Below are positions 8,259 to 15,911 of a stretch of 64,000 nt of DNA, in pieces (position 1 is the stretch's first letter; each line of letters opens with the position of its first letter). The notes under the pieces were generated by a model. It had not been told where the DNA came from and made no database searches. It worked only from the letters and a program-made list of their open reading frames with translations. This stretch comes from an uncultured Lachnospiraceae bacterium (GTDB taxonomy: Bacteria; Bacillota; Clostridia; Lachnospirales; Lachnospiraceae), in the NCBI GenBank assembly GCA_945929965.1, contig CAMEOT010000002.1, positions 1 to 64,000 on the forward strand, in the 5' to 3' direction. Made by a program: the position numbers and the translations under genes.

Positions 8259-9437
8259 TTAGTTGTTCTTCTGACTTTTCAGGAAATCTTCATATAAAGG
8301 AGACATATCCCGCAGTCTCTGTACGATTTTCTTCACTTCTTCCGCTACGATATCCATCTCTTCCTTCGTGCTATCCTCAGACAATGTCAGACGTAAGGAA
8401 CCGTGGGCTTCCTCATGCTTTAAACCGATGGCTAACAGCACATGGGAAGGATCTAAGGATCCGGAAGTGCATGCGGAACCGCTGGAAGCACAGATTCCCT
8501 TCATATCCAGCATGATCAGCATGGATTCTCCCTCGATAAACAAGAAGGAGAAATTGATATTATTCGGAAGTCTCTTCGTGCGGTGACCATTCAGCCAGCA
8601 ATGAGGGATCTCGTTCTCCAGACGTCCGATCAGATAATCACGCAGTTCGATCTCCTTGCGGGTCTTACTGTCCATGATACGCATGGCACGCTCTACGGCT
8701 GCCCCCAGTCCCACGATGCCGGGGATGTTCTCCGTACCGGCTCTGCGGCTTCTCTCCTGCGCTCCGCCGTGTACAAAAGAACGGATCTTCACGCCTTTAC
8801 GGATATATAAAAAGCCGATGCCCTTGGGGCCATTTAATTTATGACCGCTGGCACTGAGCATGTCAATATGCATCTCATCCACATTGATGGGAACCTGTGC
8901 ATACGCCTGTACCGCATCGGTGTGGAACAATACGCCGTGCTCCTTCGCGATCTCTCCGATCTCGGCGATGGGCTCGATGGTACCGATCTCGTTGTTGGCA
9001 AACATCACGCTGATCAGAATGGTATCGGGGCGGATGGCTGCTTTCAGCTCGTCCAAGCTGATCAGTCCGTCTCTGTCCACATTCAGATAGGTGATCTCAA
9101 AGCCTCTCTTCTCCAGATACTCACAGGTATGGAGAATGGCATGATGCTCGATCTTCGTGGTAATAATATGTTTTCCCTTGGAAGCATAAGCTTCTGCGGT
9201 GGCTTTTAACGCCCAGTTGTCGGACTCAGAACCGCCGGCGGTAAAATAGATCTCTTCCGGCTTCGCTCCCAGGCTGTCCGCGATGGTCTGGCGGGCATGA
9301 TCCATAGCCTTTTTACTCTCGGCGCCCAAACCGTAGATGGTGCTGGCATTGCCGTAATATTCACTGAAATACGGGAGCATCGCATCTACGACCTCCGGTG
9401 CTGTTTTCGTAGTCGCTGCATTATCTAAATATATCAT
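8259..9437 (-). CDS. nifS: cysteine desulfurase NifS/IscS
   Basis: PLP enzyme that converts cysteine to alanine and an enzyme-bound persulfide for Fe-S assembly and tRNA thiolation. 392 residues. The start MIYLDNAATTK is the family hallmark, the PLP lysine is in SASGHKLNGPKG and the active-site cysteine loop is SSGSACTSGSLDPSH. This short-loop (SSGSAC) type is group I. First gene of the operon; its promoter is in the gap shared with the divergent flippase gene. Confidence 0.97.
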   Translation of the reverse strand: MIYLDNAATTKTAPEVVDAMLPYFSEYYGNASTIYGLGAESKKAMDHARQTIADSLGAKPEEIYFTAGGSESDNWALKATAEAYASKGKHIITTKIEHHAILHTCEYLEKRGFEITYLNVDRDGLISLDELKAAIRPDTILISVMFANNEIGTIEPIAEIGEIAKEHGVLFHTDAVQAYAQVPINVDEMHIDMLSASGHKLNGPKGIGFLYIRKGVKIRSFVHGGAQERSRRAGTENIPGIVGLGAAVERAMRIMDSKTRKEIELRDYLIGRLENEIPHCWLNGHRTKRLPNNINFSFLFIEGESMLIMLDMKGICASSGSACTSGSLDPSHVLLAIGLKHEEAHGSLRLTLSEDSTKEEMDIVAEEVKKIVQRLRDMSPLYEDFLKSQKNN

Positions 9438-9491
9438 ATTGCCTCATTTCTGCATATCTTGTAACTGATCATGCACATTTTACTGCTATTC

Positions 9492-9521
9492 ATGATAGCA
9501 TTCACTTTACTGTTCTGTCAA
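9492..9521 (-). promoter_or_regulatory. sigma-A-type promoter of nifS
   Basis: Minus-strand -35 TTGACA (9521-9516), 18-base spacer, -10 TATCAT (9497-9492) preceded by TGC, giving an extended -10. The start would be about 50 bases before the nifS ATG. No IscR-like gene is present in the window. Confidence 0.65.
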
Positions 9522-9583
9522 CAAGGTCATCGGAATATACTTTTGCAAGATCTTTTAAGCCAAAAGGGTCAAAAAATCCGCTT

Positions 9584-10915
9584 ATGAAACATGCCAAACG
9601 TCATCCCCTGATCTTCGGTACTATCATTCTGACTGCAACCGGCCTTATCACCCGTGTCATTGGATTTTTCTACCGTATCTATCTGTCCAGGCTCTTCGGT
9701 GAAGAGGGAATGGGCATCTATCAGCTGCTCAGTCCGGCATTATCCCTATCTTTTTCCCTTACAGCCGTCGGATATCAGACCGCCATTTCGAAATATGTGG
9801 CGGCGGATAGTGCCAAACGCCCTTCCGGGAATTTAAAGCCGCTGCTGGCCGGGATCAGTATAACCTTACCCCTGTCTCTTGTAACAAATGCCATTTTGTT
9901 TTTCTCTGCGGATCCTATCGGTATTTTTCTATTAAAAGATCACCGTACCGTACCCATGCTGCGGATCCTGTCCTTCTCTGTCCCCTTTGCCGCGCTGCAC
10001 GCCTGCATCAACGGTTATTTCTATGGGAAAAAGAAAGCTTTCGTGCCTGCTCTTACACAGCTTTTAGAGCAGCTTGCAAGAGTCAGCTGCGTCTTTCTCG
10101 TCACCGGAGCCGATCTGGCAGAAGGTCGTACGCCCTCCATCAATGCCGCGGTTCTTGGTCTCACCGTAGGCGAGATCTTTTCCATGCTGATCGCTCTGGT
10201 CTGCCTGTATATACATCTGTATCCGGACAGTAGTATTCTTTCCCTGCAAAATATCTGTCCTTCTGTTCCGGTCTACCGGGATCTGCTTGGTATGGCACTG
10301 CCTCTGACCGCCAACCGTATCGTTCTGAACATTTTACAGAGTATCGAAGCCGTCTCCATCCCCCGGAAACTTCTGCTCTACGGTTATGATACCACCACAG
10401 CCTTAAGTGTATACGGCGTCCTTACCGGCATGGCCATGCCCATGATCTTTTTTCCTAACGCCCTTACCGGCTCCGTGGCGGTGCTTCTCCTGCCCACCAT
10501 CTCCGAAAATCATGCCAAAGGAGACCGTGGAGCCGTCATAAACGCCACCCTGCGCACCGTAAAATATTGCAGTCTCATGGGTGCCTGTTGTCTGTGCGGT
10601 TTTCTGTTTCTGGGTAACTGGATGGGAACGGAACTGTTCCACAGTGAACTGGCCGGTCATTTTATCGTGACTCTGGGCTTCATCTGTCCTTTTCTGTATC
10701 TGGATACCACTCTCTCAAGCATTTTGCAGGGTCTCGGTATGGCGGGGCGGATCTTTGCCTCCAACGTGGTCTGTCTTCTGATCCGGCTCCTGTTCGTATT
10801 TTTTGCCATTCCCGTGATCGGTATGCAGGGGTATCTGTGGGGGATTCTGGTCAGCCAGCTGGTACTTGCCGGAATCTATTTTTTCTGTCTGTATCACTTC
10901 TTCCGAAAAAAATAA
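9584..10915 (+). CDS. SpoVB/polysaccharide-flippase-like MOP superfamily membrane protein
   Basis: 443-residue integral membrane protein with about twelve hydrophobic segments, alternating with short loops. The start (TATGLITRVIGFFYRIYLSRLFG.EGMGIYQL) is typical of the SpoVB/MurJ-like branch of the multidrug/oligosaccharidyl-lipid/polysaccharide exporters. Probable role is flipping a lipid-linked glycan precursor, either for spore cortex (SpoVB) or surface polysaccharide; sequence alone does not separate these. It is monocistronic on the plus strand, divergent from nifS. The ribosome site is weak (AAAAGGG, somewhat far from the ATG). Confidence 0.85.
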   Translation: MKHAKRHPLIFGTIILTATGLITRVIGFFYRIYLSRLFGEEGMGIYQLLSPALSLSFSLTAVGYQTAISKYVAADSAKRPSGNLKPLLAGISITLPLSLVTNAILFFSADPIGIFLLKDHRTVPMLRILSFSVPFAALHACINGYFYGKKKAFVPALTQLLEQLARVSCVFLVTGADLAEGRTPSINAAVLGLTVGEIFSMLIALVCLYIHLYPDSSILSLQNICPSVPVYRDLLGMALPLTANRIVLNILQSIEAVSIPRKLLLYGYDTTTALSVYGVLTGMAMPMIFFPNALTGSVAVLLLPTISENHAKGDRGAVINATLRTVKYCSLMGACCLCGFLFLGNWMGTELFHSELAGHFIVTLGFICPFLYLDTTLSSILQGLGMAGRIFASNVVCLLIRLLFVFFAIPVIGMQGYLWGILVSQLVLAGIYFFCLYHFFRKK

Positions 10916-10919
10916 AAAA

Positions 10920-10958
10920 TACCTCCGGTGTCTTGCTTACGCCTGACAGACGGAGGTA
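10920..10958. terminator. hairpin between convergent genes
   Basis: TACCTCCG (10920-10927) pairs with CGGAGGTA (10951-10958), with an inner TGTC/GACA extension. It lies between the flippase stop and the convergent small gene and probably terminates in both directions, although the downstream T-content is modest. Confidence 0.55.
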
Positions 10959-11003
10959 ACTGTTCTTCTATCTTATTCGATTTTATTCGATCTTATTCAG
11001 AAC

Positions 11004-11378
11004 CTATTCTGTAAATACCGTCTTGCTTCCCACAAAGTACTGGTACTGCTGTAAGATCTGGTCCTTACGCATATCGGAGATTGCCTTCTCCACATCCAGG
11101 GAATGGATATCGCTGTCCCTGCCAATGTAGCCGAAATCGTCCTGTTTGTGGAACGTAATGGAGATGTCCTCTAACGGTGCGTTGGATTTCTGCTCCTGAA
11201 CCGGAGCCTCCTCCTTCGCCGCACCGGGATTCCCGGAATTTATCTGTTCCGAAGATGCTACATGGGATTCTGCCCCGGTCTCTTCCACGATCACTGTCTT
11301 TGCCGGCTGCGGCATCTGTATGCTGTAATCCTGCATTCTGCCGATTCCGCCGATCCCGTTCACTCCGCCTATTCCCAT
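11004..11378 (-). CDS. small protein of unknown function, possibly flagellum-linked
   Basis: 124 residues with no signal peptide or membrane helix. It begins with a Gly/Ile-rich run (MGIGGVNGIGGIGR), continues with a Pro/Glu/Ala-rich linker (to about residue 70), then an acidic-helical end EKAISDMRKDQILQQYQYFVG. I do not recognise the family with certainty; the overall plan (short hydrophobic N-terminus, disordered middle, amphipathic C-terminal helix) recalls small flagellar export or capping-type proteins. A sigma-D-like promoter upstream is consistent with a motility role. The ribosome site is AGGAGG just before the ATG. Confidence 0.7.
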   Translation of the reverse strand: MGIGGVNGIGGIGRMQDYSIQMPQPAKTVIVEETGAESHVASSEQINSGNPGAAKEEAPVQEQKSNAPLEDISITFHKQDDFGYIGRDSDIHSLDVEKAISDMRKDQILQQYQYFVGSKTVFTE

Positions 11379-11462
11379 GTATTCACCTCCTTGTCCTTCT
11401 TTTTTCTATATCGCACATGCCATGCGAAATTCTAGCTTTATCTGGCTGTATTTTCAGTTATA

Positions 11463-11488
11463 ATATCGACTGTTTTTACGAAAACTTA
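11463..11488 (-). promoter_or_regulatory. sigma-D (flagellar)-like promoter
   Basis: On the minus strand TAAG (11488-11485), exactly 15 bases, then TCGATAT (11469-11463), close to the TAAA-N15-GCCGATAT consensus of Bacillus sigma-D. It is about 85 bases before the ATG of the 124-residue protein. A sigma-A -10 (TATAAC) overlaps a few bases further on, so the assignment is tentative. Confidence 0.4.
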
Positions 11489-11501
11489 AGTCTTCCGGAA
11501 A

Positions 11502-11966
11502 TTAATTGTGATTCTTGTCATTCAGGACACTCTTTAATTCATCCATAAAGGTGTTCACGTCCTTGAACTCCCGATATACGGAAGCAAATCTTACATAAGC
11601 TACCGCATCCAGATCTTTCAGCTTATTCATCACAAGTTCACCGATGGTTCCGCTGGGAATCTCACGTTCTTCCCGGTTGAAGATCTCGTTCTCCACCTCG
11701 TCTACCAACGTCGTGATCTGTTGTGCGCTGACCGGACGTTTATGGCAGGCTCTGAGTACTCCGGCCTCGATCTTGGCACGGTCATAGGCCTCTCTGTTAT
11801 TGTCCTTTTTAATAATGATCAGCGGGATCGTTTCGATCTTCTCGTAAGTGGTGAATCGCTTGCCGCATTCATCACACACACGGCGACGGCGAATGGAATT
11901 GTTATCTTCCGCCGGTCTCGAATCGATCACTCTGGTATTTTCATGGCTGCAGAACGGACATTTCAT
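11502..11966 (-). CDS. nrdR: transcriptional regulator NrdR
   Basis: ATP/dATP-sensing repressor of ribonucleotide reductase genes. 154 residues from the ATG at 11966, six bases after GAGGAGG. The zinc ribbon is formed by Cys3, Cys6, Cys31 and Cys34, followed by the ATP-cone domain (about residues 46-140). Full length for the family. No nrd genes or NrdR boxes are evident nearby; in Clostridia nrdR often sits with sporulation and cell-division genes, as here. Confidence 0.97.
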   Translation of the reverse strand: MKCPFCSHENTRVIDSRPAEDNNSIRRRRVCDECGKRFTTYEKIETIPLIIIKKDNNREAYDRAKIEAGVLRACHKRPVSAQQITTLVDEVENEIFNREEREIPSGTIGELVMNKLKDLDAVAYVRFASVYREFKDVNTFMDELKSVLNDKNHN

Positions 11967-12019
11967 AGGCATCCTCCTCTTAAAAACCACGTGTTATTTA
12001 TACGGATATTATAAGAGAA

Positions 12020-12253
12020 TCAGCAGTTAATGTCAACTAAAATTATGTCCGGACCGATCTGCCGGATGTCCTTGTAAGGAATGACAATATTGGGCTCACA
12101 GCGCAGGAATCCCAGCCACTGGTTTCCACCCGGCACCATGATCTTACAGATGCATCCGCTGCACTCATCGAACTCCAGATCACAGACATGCCCCAGCTTT
12201 TTACAGTCTCTGACATTGATCACATCTTTGCATTTTAATTCGGAAAAAAGCAT
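12020..12253 (-). CDS. ylmC: YlmC/YmxH family PRC-barrel sporulation protein
   Basis: 77-residue PRC-barrel protein (MLFSELKCKDVINVRDCKKLGHVCDLEFDE...). The family is small, conserved in spore formers and of unclear function; in Bacillus it sits next to sigG, as it does here except that sigG is divergent. Contains several cysteines, including a CSGC motif in the middle. It lies 53 bases upstream of nrdR on the same strand and may be cotranscribed. Confidence 0.88.
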   Translation of the reverse strand: MLFSELKCKDVINVRDCKKLGHVCDLEFDECSGCICKIMVPGGNQWLGFLRCEPNIVIPYKDIRQIGPDIILVDINC

Positions 12254-12340
12254 ATGCGTACTCCTGCTTTCTTTCTATATATATAATATATGCCTTTCCC
12301 ATCCGTTTGTTCGGCAAATACTGGAAATTCTACCGGCAAA

Positions 12341-12370
12341 GTATATCCTCCCACAGTCCTGTGAATACTG
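12341..12370 (+). promoter_or_regulatory. candidate sigma-F/sigma-G promoter of sigG
   Basis: GTATA (12341-12345), 18 bases, AATACTG (12364-12370), resembling the GHATR-N18-CATAMTA forespore consensus. It begins about 65 bases before the sigG ATG. This fits the known sigma-F start and sigma-G autoregulation of sigG, but the -10 match is partial. Confidence 0.35.
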
Positions 12371-12405
12371 TTGTTATCACAAAATTCAGTAATCGGGAGG
12401 TCTCT

Positions 12406-13185
12406 ATGGTACAGGGAAAAGTGGAAATCTGTGGCGTCAATACAGCAAAACTGCCTTTGTTAAAGGCGGCAGACAAGGATGCTTTATTTGCGAAGATCCG
12501 CGAAGGAGATACCGCTGCCCGAGAGACCTATATCGAAGGGAATTTACGTCTGGTCCTAAGTGTGATCAAACGTTTTTCAAGCAGTGCGGAGAATGTGGAT
12601 GATCTGTTCCAGATCGGATGCATCGGTCTCATCAAAGCCATCGACAATTTCGACGCTACTCTGGGTGTGAAGTTCTCTACCTATGCGGTTCCCATGATCA
12701 TCGGGGAGATCCGCAGATTCTTACGGGATAACAACAGCATTCGTGTATCACGCTCCCTGAAGGATACCGCCTATAAGGCAATCTACGCCAGAGATACGCT
12801 GACGAGAAAAAATCTGAAGGAGCCTACCGTGGAAGAGATCGCCGCGGAAGTGGGTATCTCCAAGGAAGACATCGTCTATGCCTTAGATGCCATGCAGAAC
12901 CCCATGAGTCTCTACGAACCGGTCTATACCGACGGCGGCGACACCCTCTATGTCATGGACCAGATCAGTGATAAAAAAAATAAGGAAGAGACGTGGGTGG
13001 AACATCTCTCCCTCAGTGAAGCCATGAAACGTCTGAACGACAGAGAGCGTCATATCATCTCTCTGCGCTTTTTCGAAGGTAAGACCCAGAACGAGGTCGC
13101 CGACATGATCGGCATCTCCCAGGCCCAGGTCTCCCGTCTCGAAAAAAATGCATTGAAAGCTATGCGGGGCTATCTTACCGCATAG
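12406..13185 (+). CDS. sigG: RNA polymerase sporulation sigma factor SigG
   Basis: Late forespore-specific sigma factor. 259 residues from ATG 12406, which has GGGAGG seven bases upstream; the longer frame from 12307 has no ribosome site. Begins with the SigG-typical VQGKVEICGVNTAKLPLL, then region 2 (LRLVLSVIKRF, DDLFQIGCIGLIKAIDNFD, FSTYAVPMIIGEIRR), region 3 and region 4 (GKTQNEVADMIGISQAQVSRLEK). The N-terminal residues include the segment that in Bacillus controls SpoIIAB/CsfB sensitivity. It is on the opposite strand from spoIIGA-sigE and faces them across two small genes, rather than following sigE directly. Confidence 0.96.
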   Translation: MVQGKVEICGVNTAKLPLLKAADKDALFAKIREGDTAARETYIEGNLRLVLSVIKRFSSSAENVDDLFQIGCIGLIKAIDNFDATLGVKFSTYAVPMIIGEIRRFLRDNNSIRVSRSLKDTAYKAIYARDTLTRKNLKEPTVEEIAAEVGISKEDIVYALDAMQNPMSLYEPVYTDGGDTLYVMDQISDKKNKEETWVEHLSLSEAMKRLNDRERHIISLRFFEGKTQNEVADMIGISQAQVSRLEKNALKAMRGYLTA

Positions 13186-13327
13186 ACCTCCATTTTTATA
13201 TCCGGGTGACATCCCCCTTACGTGCAGCATTTAACAGTAACCCCAGCTTTTCGTTCTGTGTCAGTTTTGCCGTTTCCGCTTTCTCCCTCATTTTTCATGT
13301 TATCTTCTGATTGTTCTGATTGCACTT

Positions 13328-13861
13328 TTATTGTCTGCGGAATCTCCGCAGCATTCCATACAGTATCTGAAACAGCAGATATCCGATCACTGCCCCCAGC
13401 ACATTGGTCAGGATATCGTCCACCTGAAAATATCCCCTGCCGGTGATCAGCTGGATCGTCTCCACGCCGAAGCTGGTCACGAATGCTGCAAAGGCATTCC
13501 TAAAAAATCCCCTCAGCCACGGAAATGCCCAGGGACAGATAAATCCATAGGGAATAAACAGCAATACGTTTTCCACGACATACGCATGGTTCCTCGCATT
13601 CGTCCCCCAGGTCGAGAACAGTTCCAGATCCATGCCGATCCGGCTGCCATCCTCTCTGGAGAAAAAAGTGATCCCCAGAATGATCATCAGATACAGAGAA
13701 AATGCCATGAGTCCCGCCATGGGAAAAGCATCCTTCCCCTTACGCTCCCGTCTGGCATTCAGTCCGTTCAGGAGCAGTCCCACAACAGCCCCCGCCATAA
13801 TCCCGTAGGGAAGATAGGCCAGGGTCTCCTTCAGATCCTTTATGATATATTTTAACATCAT
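13328..13861 (-). CDS. VanZ family membrane protein
   Basis: 177-residue membrane protein with about five transmembrane helices. The conserved VanZ features are NVLLFIPYGF (about residues 95-105), the E-TIQL motif (SFGVETIQLITGRGYFQVDDILTNVLGAVIGY) and the C-terminal helix. Function of most VanZ-like proteins is unknown; the founding member gives low-level teicoplanin tolerance. No van genes are nearby, so a resistance role is not implied. It converges with sigG and is 12 bases beyond the small upstream gene. Confidence 0.85.
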   Translation of the reverse strand: MMLKYIIKDLKETLAYLPYGIMAGAVVGLLLNGLNARRERKGKDAFPMAGLMAFSLYLMIILGITFFSREDGSRIGMDLELFSTWGTNARNHAYVVENVLLFIPYGFICPWAFPWLRGFFRNAFAAFVTSFGVETIQLITGRGYFQVDDILTNVLGAVIGYLLFQILYGMLRRFRRQ

Positions 13862-13873
13862 CTTATTATTTCC

Positions 13874-14191
13874 TTACATTTGATAGGTATCCCAATGGGA
13901 AGGTGCTTCCTCCCATATCTTCTTATCCTCGAATAAGCGGTCATTCATCCAGCCGACGGCATCCACCACGCCATCCTCGTCAAAAGAAAAATATGCTCTT
14001 TTCTTTTTTCCCTCCGGGGTCTTAAAATAATTAAAAGGCTCCGGCCATACCGTCACCATAAGCTTTTTACCGCCCTCGGGGTCCTCCGGATCCTGTGTCT
14101 GTTCTAGGCGGTAGCGCATCCCCTGATGACATCCGGTGAATTCCGTCTTTTTTAAATATTCCATCGATAATATATCATCACGCTGTATCAT
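13874..14191 (-). CDS. small conserved-looking protein of unknown function
   Basis: 105 residues, soluble, charged and aromatic-rich (MIQRDDILSMEYLKKTEFTGCHQGMRYRLEQ...). I recognise no domain. The middle has a strand-rich VTVWPEPFNYFKTPEGKKKRAYFSFDEDG and the end is tryptophan-rich (WMNDRLFEDKKIWEEAPSHWDTYQM). It ends 12 bases before the VanZ gene and is 93 bases after sigE, so it may be read with either. The coding call rests on an AT-G start, length and lack of competing frames. Confidence 0.6.
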   Translation of the reverse strand: MIQRDDILSMEYLKKTEFTGCHQGMRYRLEQTQDPEDPEGGKKLMVTVWPEPFNYFKTPEGKKKRAYFSFDEDGVVDAVGWMNDRLFEDKKIWEEAPSHWDTYQM

Positions 14192-14284
14192 GTATCTTCA
14201 TCCTTAAAATCTGTCATTCACAATCCGGAGAATGGGTCCTCTCCGTAATCTTTATAGTATCATGTATCCGTCCCGAATGCAAAG

Positions 14285-15022
14285 TCAAATATGCAGGCTG
14301 ATCTCCTTTTTCAGCTGCCTCATAATCTTTTTTTCCAGTCTCGAAATATAGGACTGGGAGATTCCAAGAAAGCTTGCCACTTCCTTCTGTGTCATCTCCT
14401 GTCCGTCCGGGGTTCCCAATCCGAACCGCAGCCGTACAATGGTCTTCTCCCGGTTTGACAGCTTGCTTACGGCATTCATTAAAAGTTTGCGCTCCACTTC
14501 GTTCTCTATCCCTCTGTATATCACATCCTCATCCGTTCCCAGGATATCCGACAAGAGCAGTTCATTGCCGTCCCAGTCCACATTTAAGGGTTCATCGATG
14601 GACACTTCCATCTTCGTCTTATTATTCCGCCGCAGGTACATCAATATCTCATTTTCAATGCACCGTGAGGCATAGGTCGCCAGTTTGATATTTTTCTCCG
14701 GATTAAAAGTATTGATGGATTTGATCAGTCCGATGGTACCGATGGAGATCAGATCCTCCACGCCTACTCCCGTATTATCGAACTTTTTGGCTATGTAGAC
14801 CACAAGACGCAGGTTATGCTCGATGAGGATTGCCTTCGCCTCATCCTCATACTCCGTTCCCAGATCGCCGATGACCTGATTTTCCTGATCACTTTGGAGA
14901 GGAGGCGGTAAGACTTCCGCTCCGCCGATATAGTGAAGATCACCTTTCCGATGTATGGGGAACGGCTCCCTGCGTGTTATTTTCAATTTCATTTTTCCGG
15001 GTATTGCTATCTTTAATATCAT
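14285..15022 (-). CDS. sigE: RNA polymerase sporulation sigma factor SigE (pro-form)
   Basis: Mother-cell sigma factor made as an inactive precursor and cleaved by SpoIIGA. 245 residues: a basic N-terminal pro-sequence (about the first 28), then region 2 ([50 protein letters not shown]) and region 4 ([24 protein letters not shown]). The start overlaps the stop of spoIIGA by four bases, giving strict coupling of substrate and protease. SigE normally activates spore-coat and engulfment genes in the mother cell. Confidence 0.97.
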   Translation of the reverse strand: MILKIAIPGKMKLKITRREPFPIHRKGDLHYIGGAEVLPPPLQSDQENQVIGDLGTEYEDEAKAILIEHNLRLVVYIAKKFDNTGVGVEDLISIGTIGLIKSINTFNPEKNIKLATYASRCIENEILMYLRRNNKTKMEVSIDEPLNVDWDGNELLLSDILGTDEDVIYRGIENEVERKLLMNAVSKLSNREKTIVRLRFGLGTPDGQEMTQKEVASFLGISQSYISRLEKKIMRQLKKEISLHI

Positions 15023-15831
15023 AATTGCTCCTTCCTGTCTCCCGGCTGCAGCAATGCAGGATGCAGCAGCATAGGAATTTCTTTTCCGGCAATTTCCTCT
15101 TCACTCACTGCCAGATATACATTTCTGTACACTTTTTCCACGCCCCGGTACCGGATTGTTATCTGCGGTACCGGATAACCGCTAAGGATCCCGCTGTTCT
15201 TCCCCACGCTGTGATAGGGGATGGCACGAAATCCCGAAGGTTCCTCTCTCCACAGAATCTTAAATACCCTGGCATCCAGCACCGACACCGGTGCTCCACT
15301 GATAGGCTCCCTTAACGTATTGCCGGAATCGATCAGGGCGGGGACCCAGCATTCACCGTCCGTTCCCCGTAGGAACACCTGACAATACGCCGCGTGCTCT
15401 TCTTCCTTTTTTCTGTATCTCAGAAAAATGATACAAAAAAGGGCTCCCACTCCAAGCACCATGCAGGTGCCCGGGAGAAATTTTCTGCCTGCGGGAAAGC
15501 TTCGAAACACCGCCGCCAGCGCCCCTCCCATTAAAAAAGTATAAACGCACTGTTTTCTGAAATACAGCCAGAATCCCCTCATATTCCGTATGGGAAAAGC
15601 CACCCACAGCATGAGTCCCGTCCCCGGCAGAAGACATAGGAAAAGCTTTAGAAGCGCCGTTCCCTTCCATAAAAAAGGGAGCAGATAACATACCGCTCCG
15701 ATCGCCGCCCCGGCTGTCAGCCGGTACCACGTGGCAGTGTGGCAGGTACTGTGATCCACCAGGATCAAAAGTAACAGGTTCATGCCGAAGTTCAGGAGGA
15801 ACAGGCTGTCAAAATACAGTTCATAATGCAT
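15019..15831 (-). CDS. spoIIGA: sigma-E processing peptidase SpoIIGA
   Basis: Septal membrane aspartic protease that cleaves pro-sigma-E after signalling from forespore SpoIIR. 270 residues from ATG 15831, six bases after GGAGG (a GTG three bases earlier is also in frame). Five or so transmembrane helices fill roughly residues 8-140, followed by the soluble protease domain with the catalytic [11 protein letters not shown] motif (Asp168). Overlaps sigE by four bases. Expected to be Spo0A-controlled, which the promoter sequence supports. Confidence 0.95.
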   Translation of the reverse strand: MHYELYFDSLFLLNFGMNLLLLILVDHSTCHTATWYRLTAGAAIGAVCYLLPFLWKGTALLKLFLCLLPGTGLMLWVAFPIRNMRGFWLYFRKQCVYTFLMGGALAAVFRSFPAGRKFLPGTCMVLGVGALFCIIFLRYRKKEEEHAAYCQVFLRGTDGECWVPALIDSGNTLREPISGAPVSVLDARVFKILWREEPSGFRAIPYHSVGKNSGILSGYPVPQITIRYRGVEKVYRNVYLAVSEEEIAGKEIPMLLHPALLQPGDRKEQL

Positions 15832-15851
15832 CACACCCCTCCTTCAGAATC

Positions 15852-15886
15852 ATTATAAGGGGTGTGGTCAGCAGATTTTGTCAAAT
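15852..15886 (-). promoter_or_regulatory. spoIIGA-sigE promoter with long spacer and Spo0A-like box
   Basis: Minus-strand -35 TTGACA (15884-15879) and -10 TATAAT (15857-15852) are both near consensus but separated by 21 bases, not 17. The same anomaly (22 bases) is the known hallmark of the Bacillus spoIIG promoter, where Spo0A repositions sigma-A. Overlapping the -35, the plus strand reads TTTGTCAAA, one base from the 0A box core TTTGTCGAA. Confidence 0.7.
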
Positions 15887-15911
15887 TTTCACCCGCCGGA
15901 ACCTTTTTCAT

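Noticed and set aside
8259-9437. nifS/nifU as signs of nitrogen fixation
   Set aside because: No nifHDK; gene order nifS-nifU-mnmA is the general Fe-S and tRNA thiolation operon of Firmicutes.
13328-13861. VanZ-like gene as a glycopeptide-resistance marker
   Set aside because: No vanHAX or other resistance genes; VanZ-fold proteins are common and mostly of unknown role.
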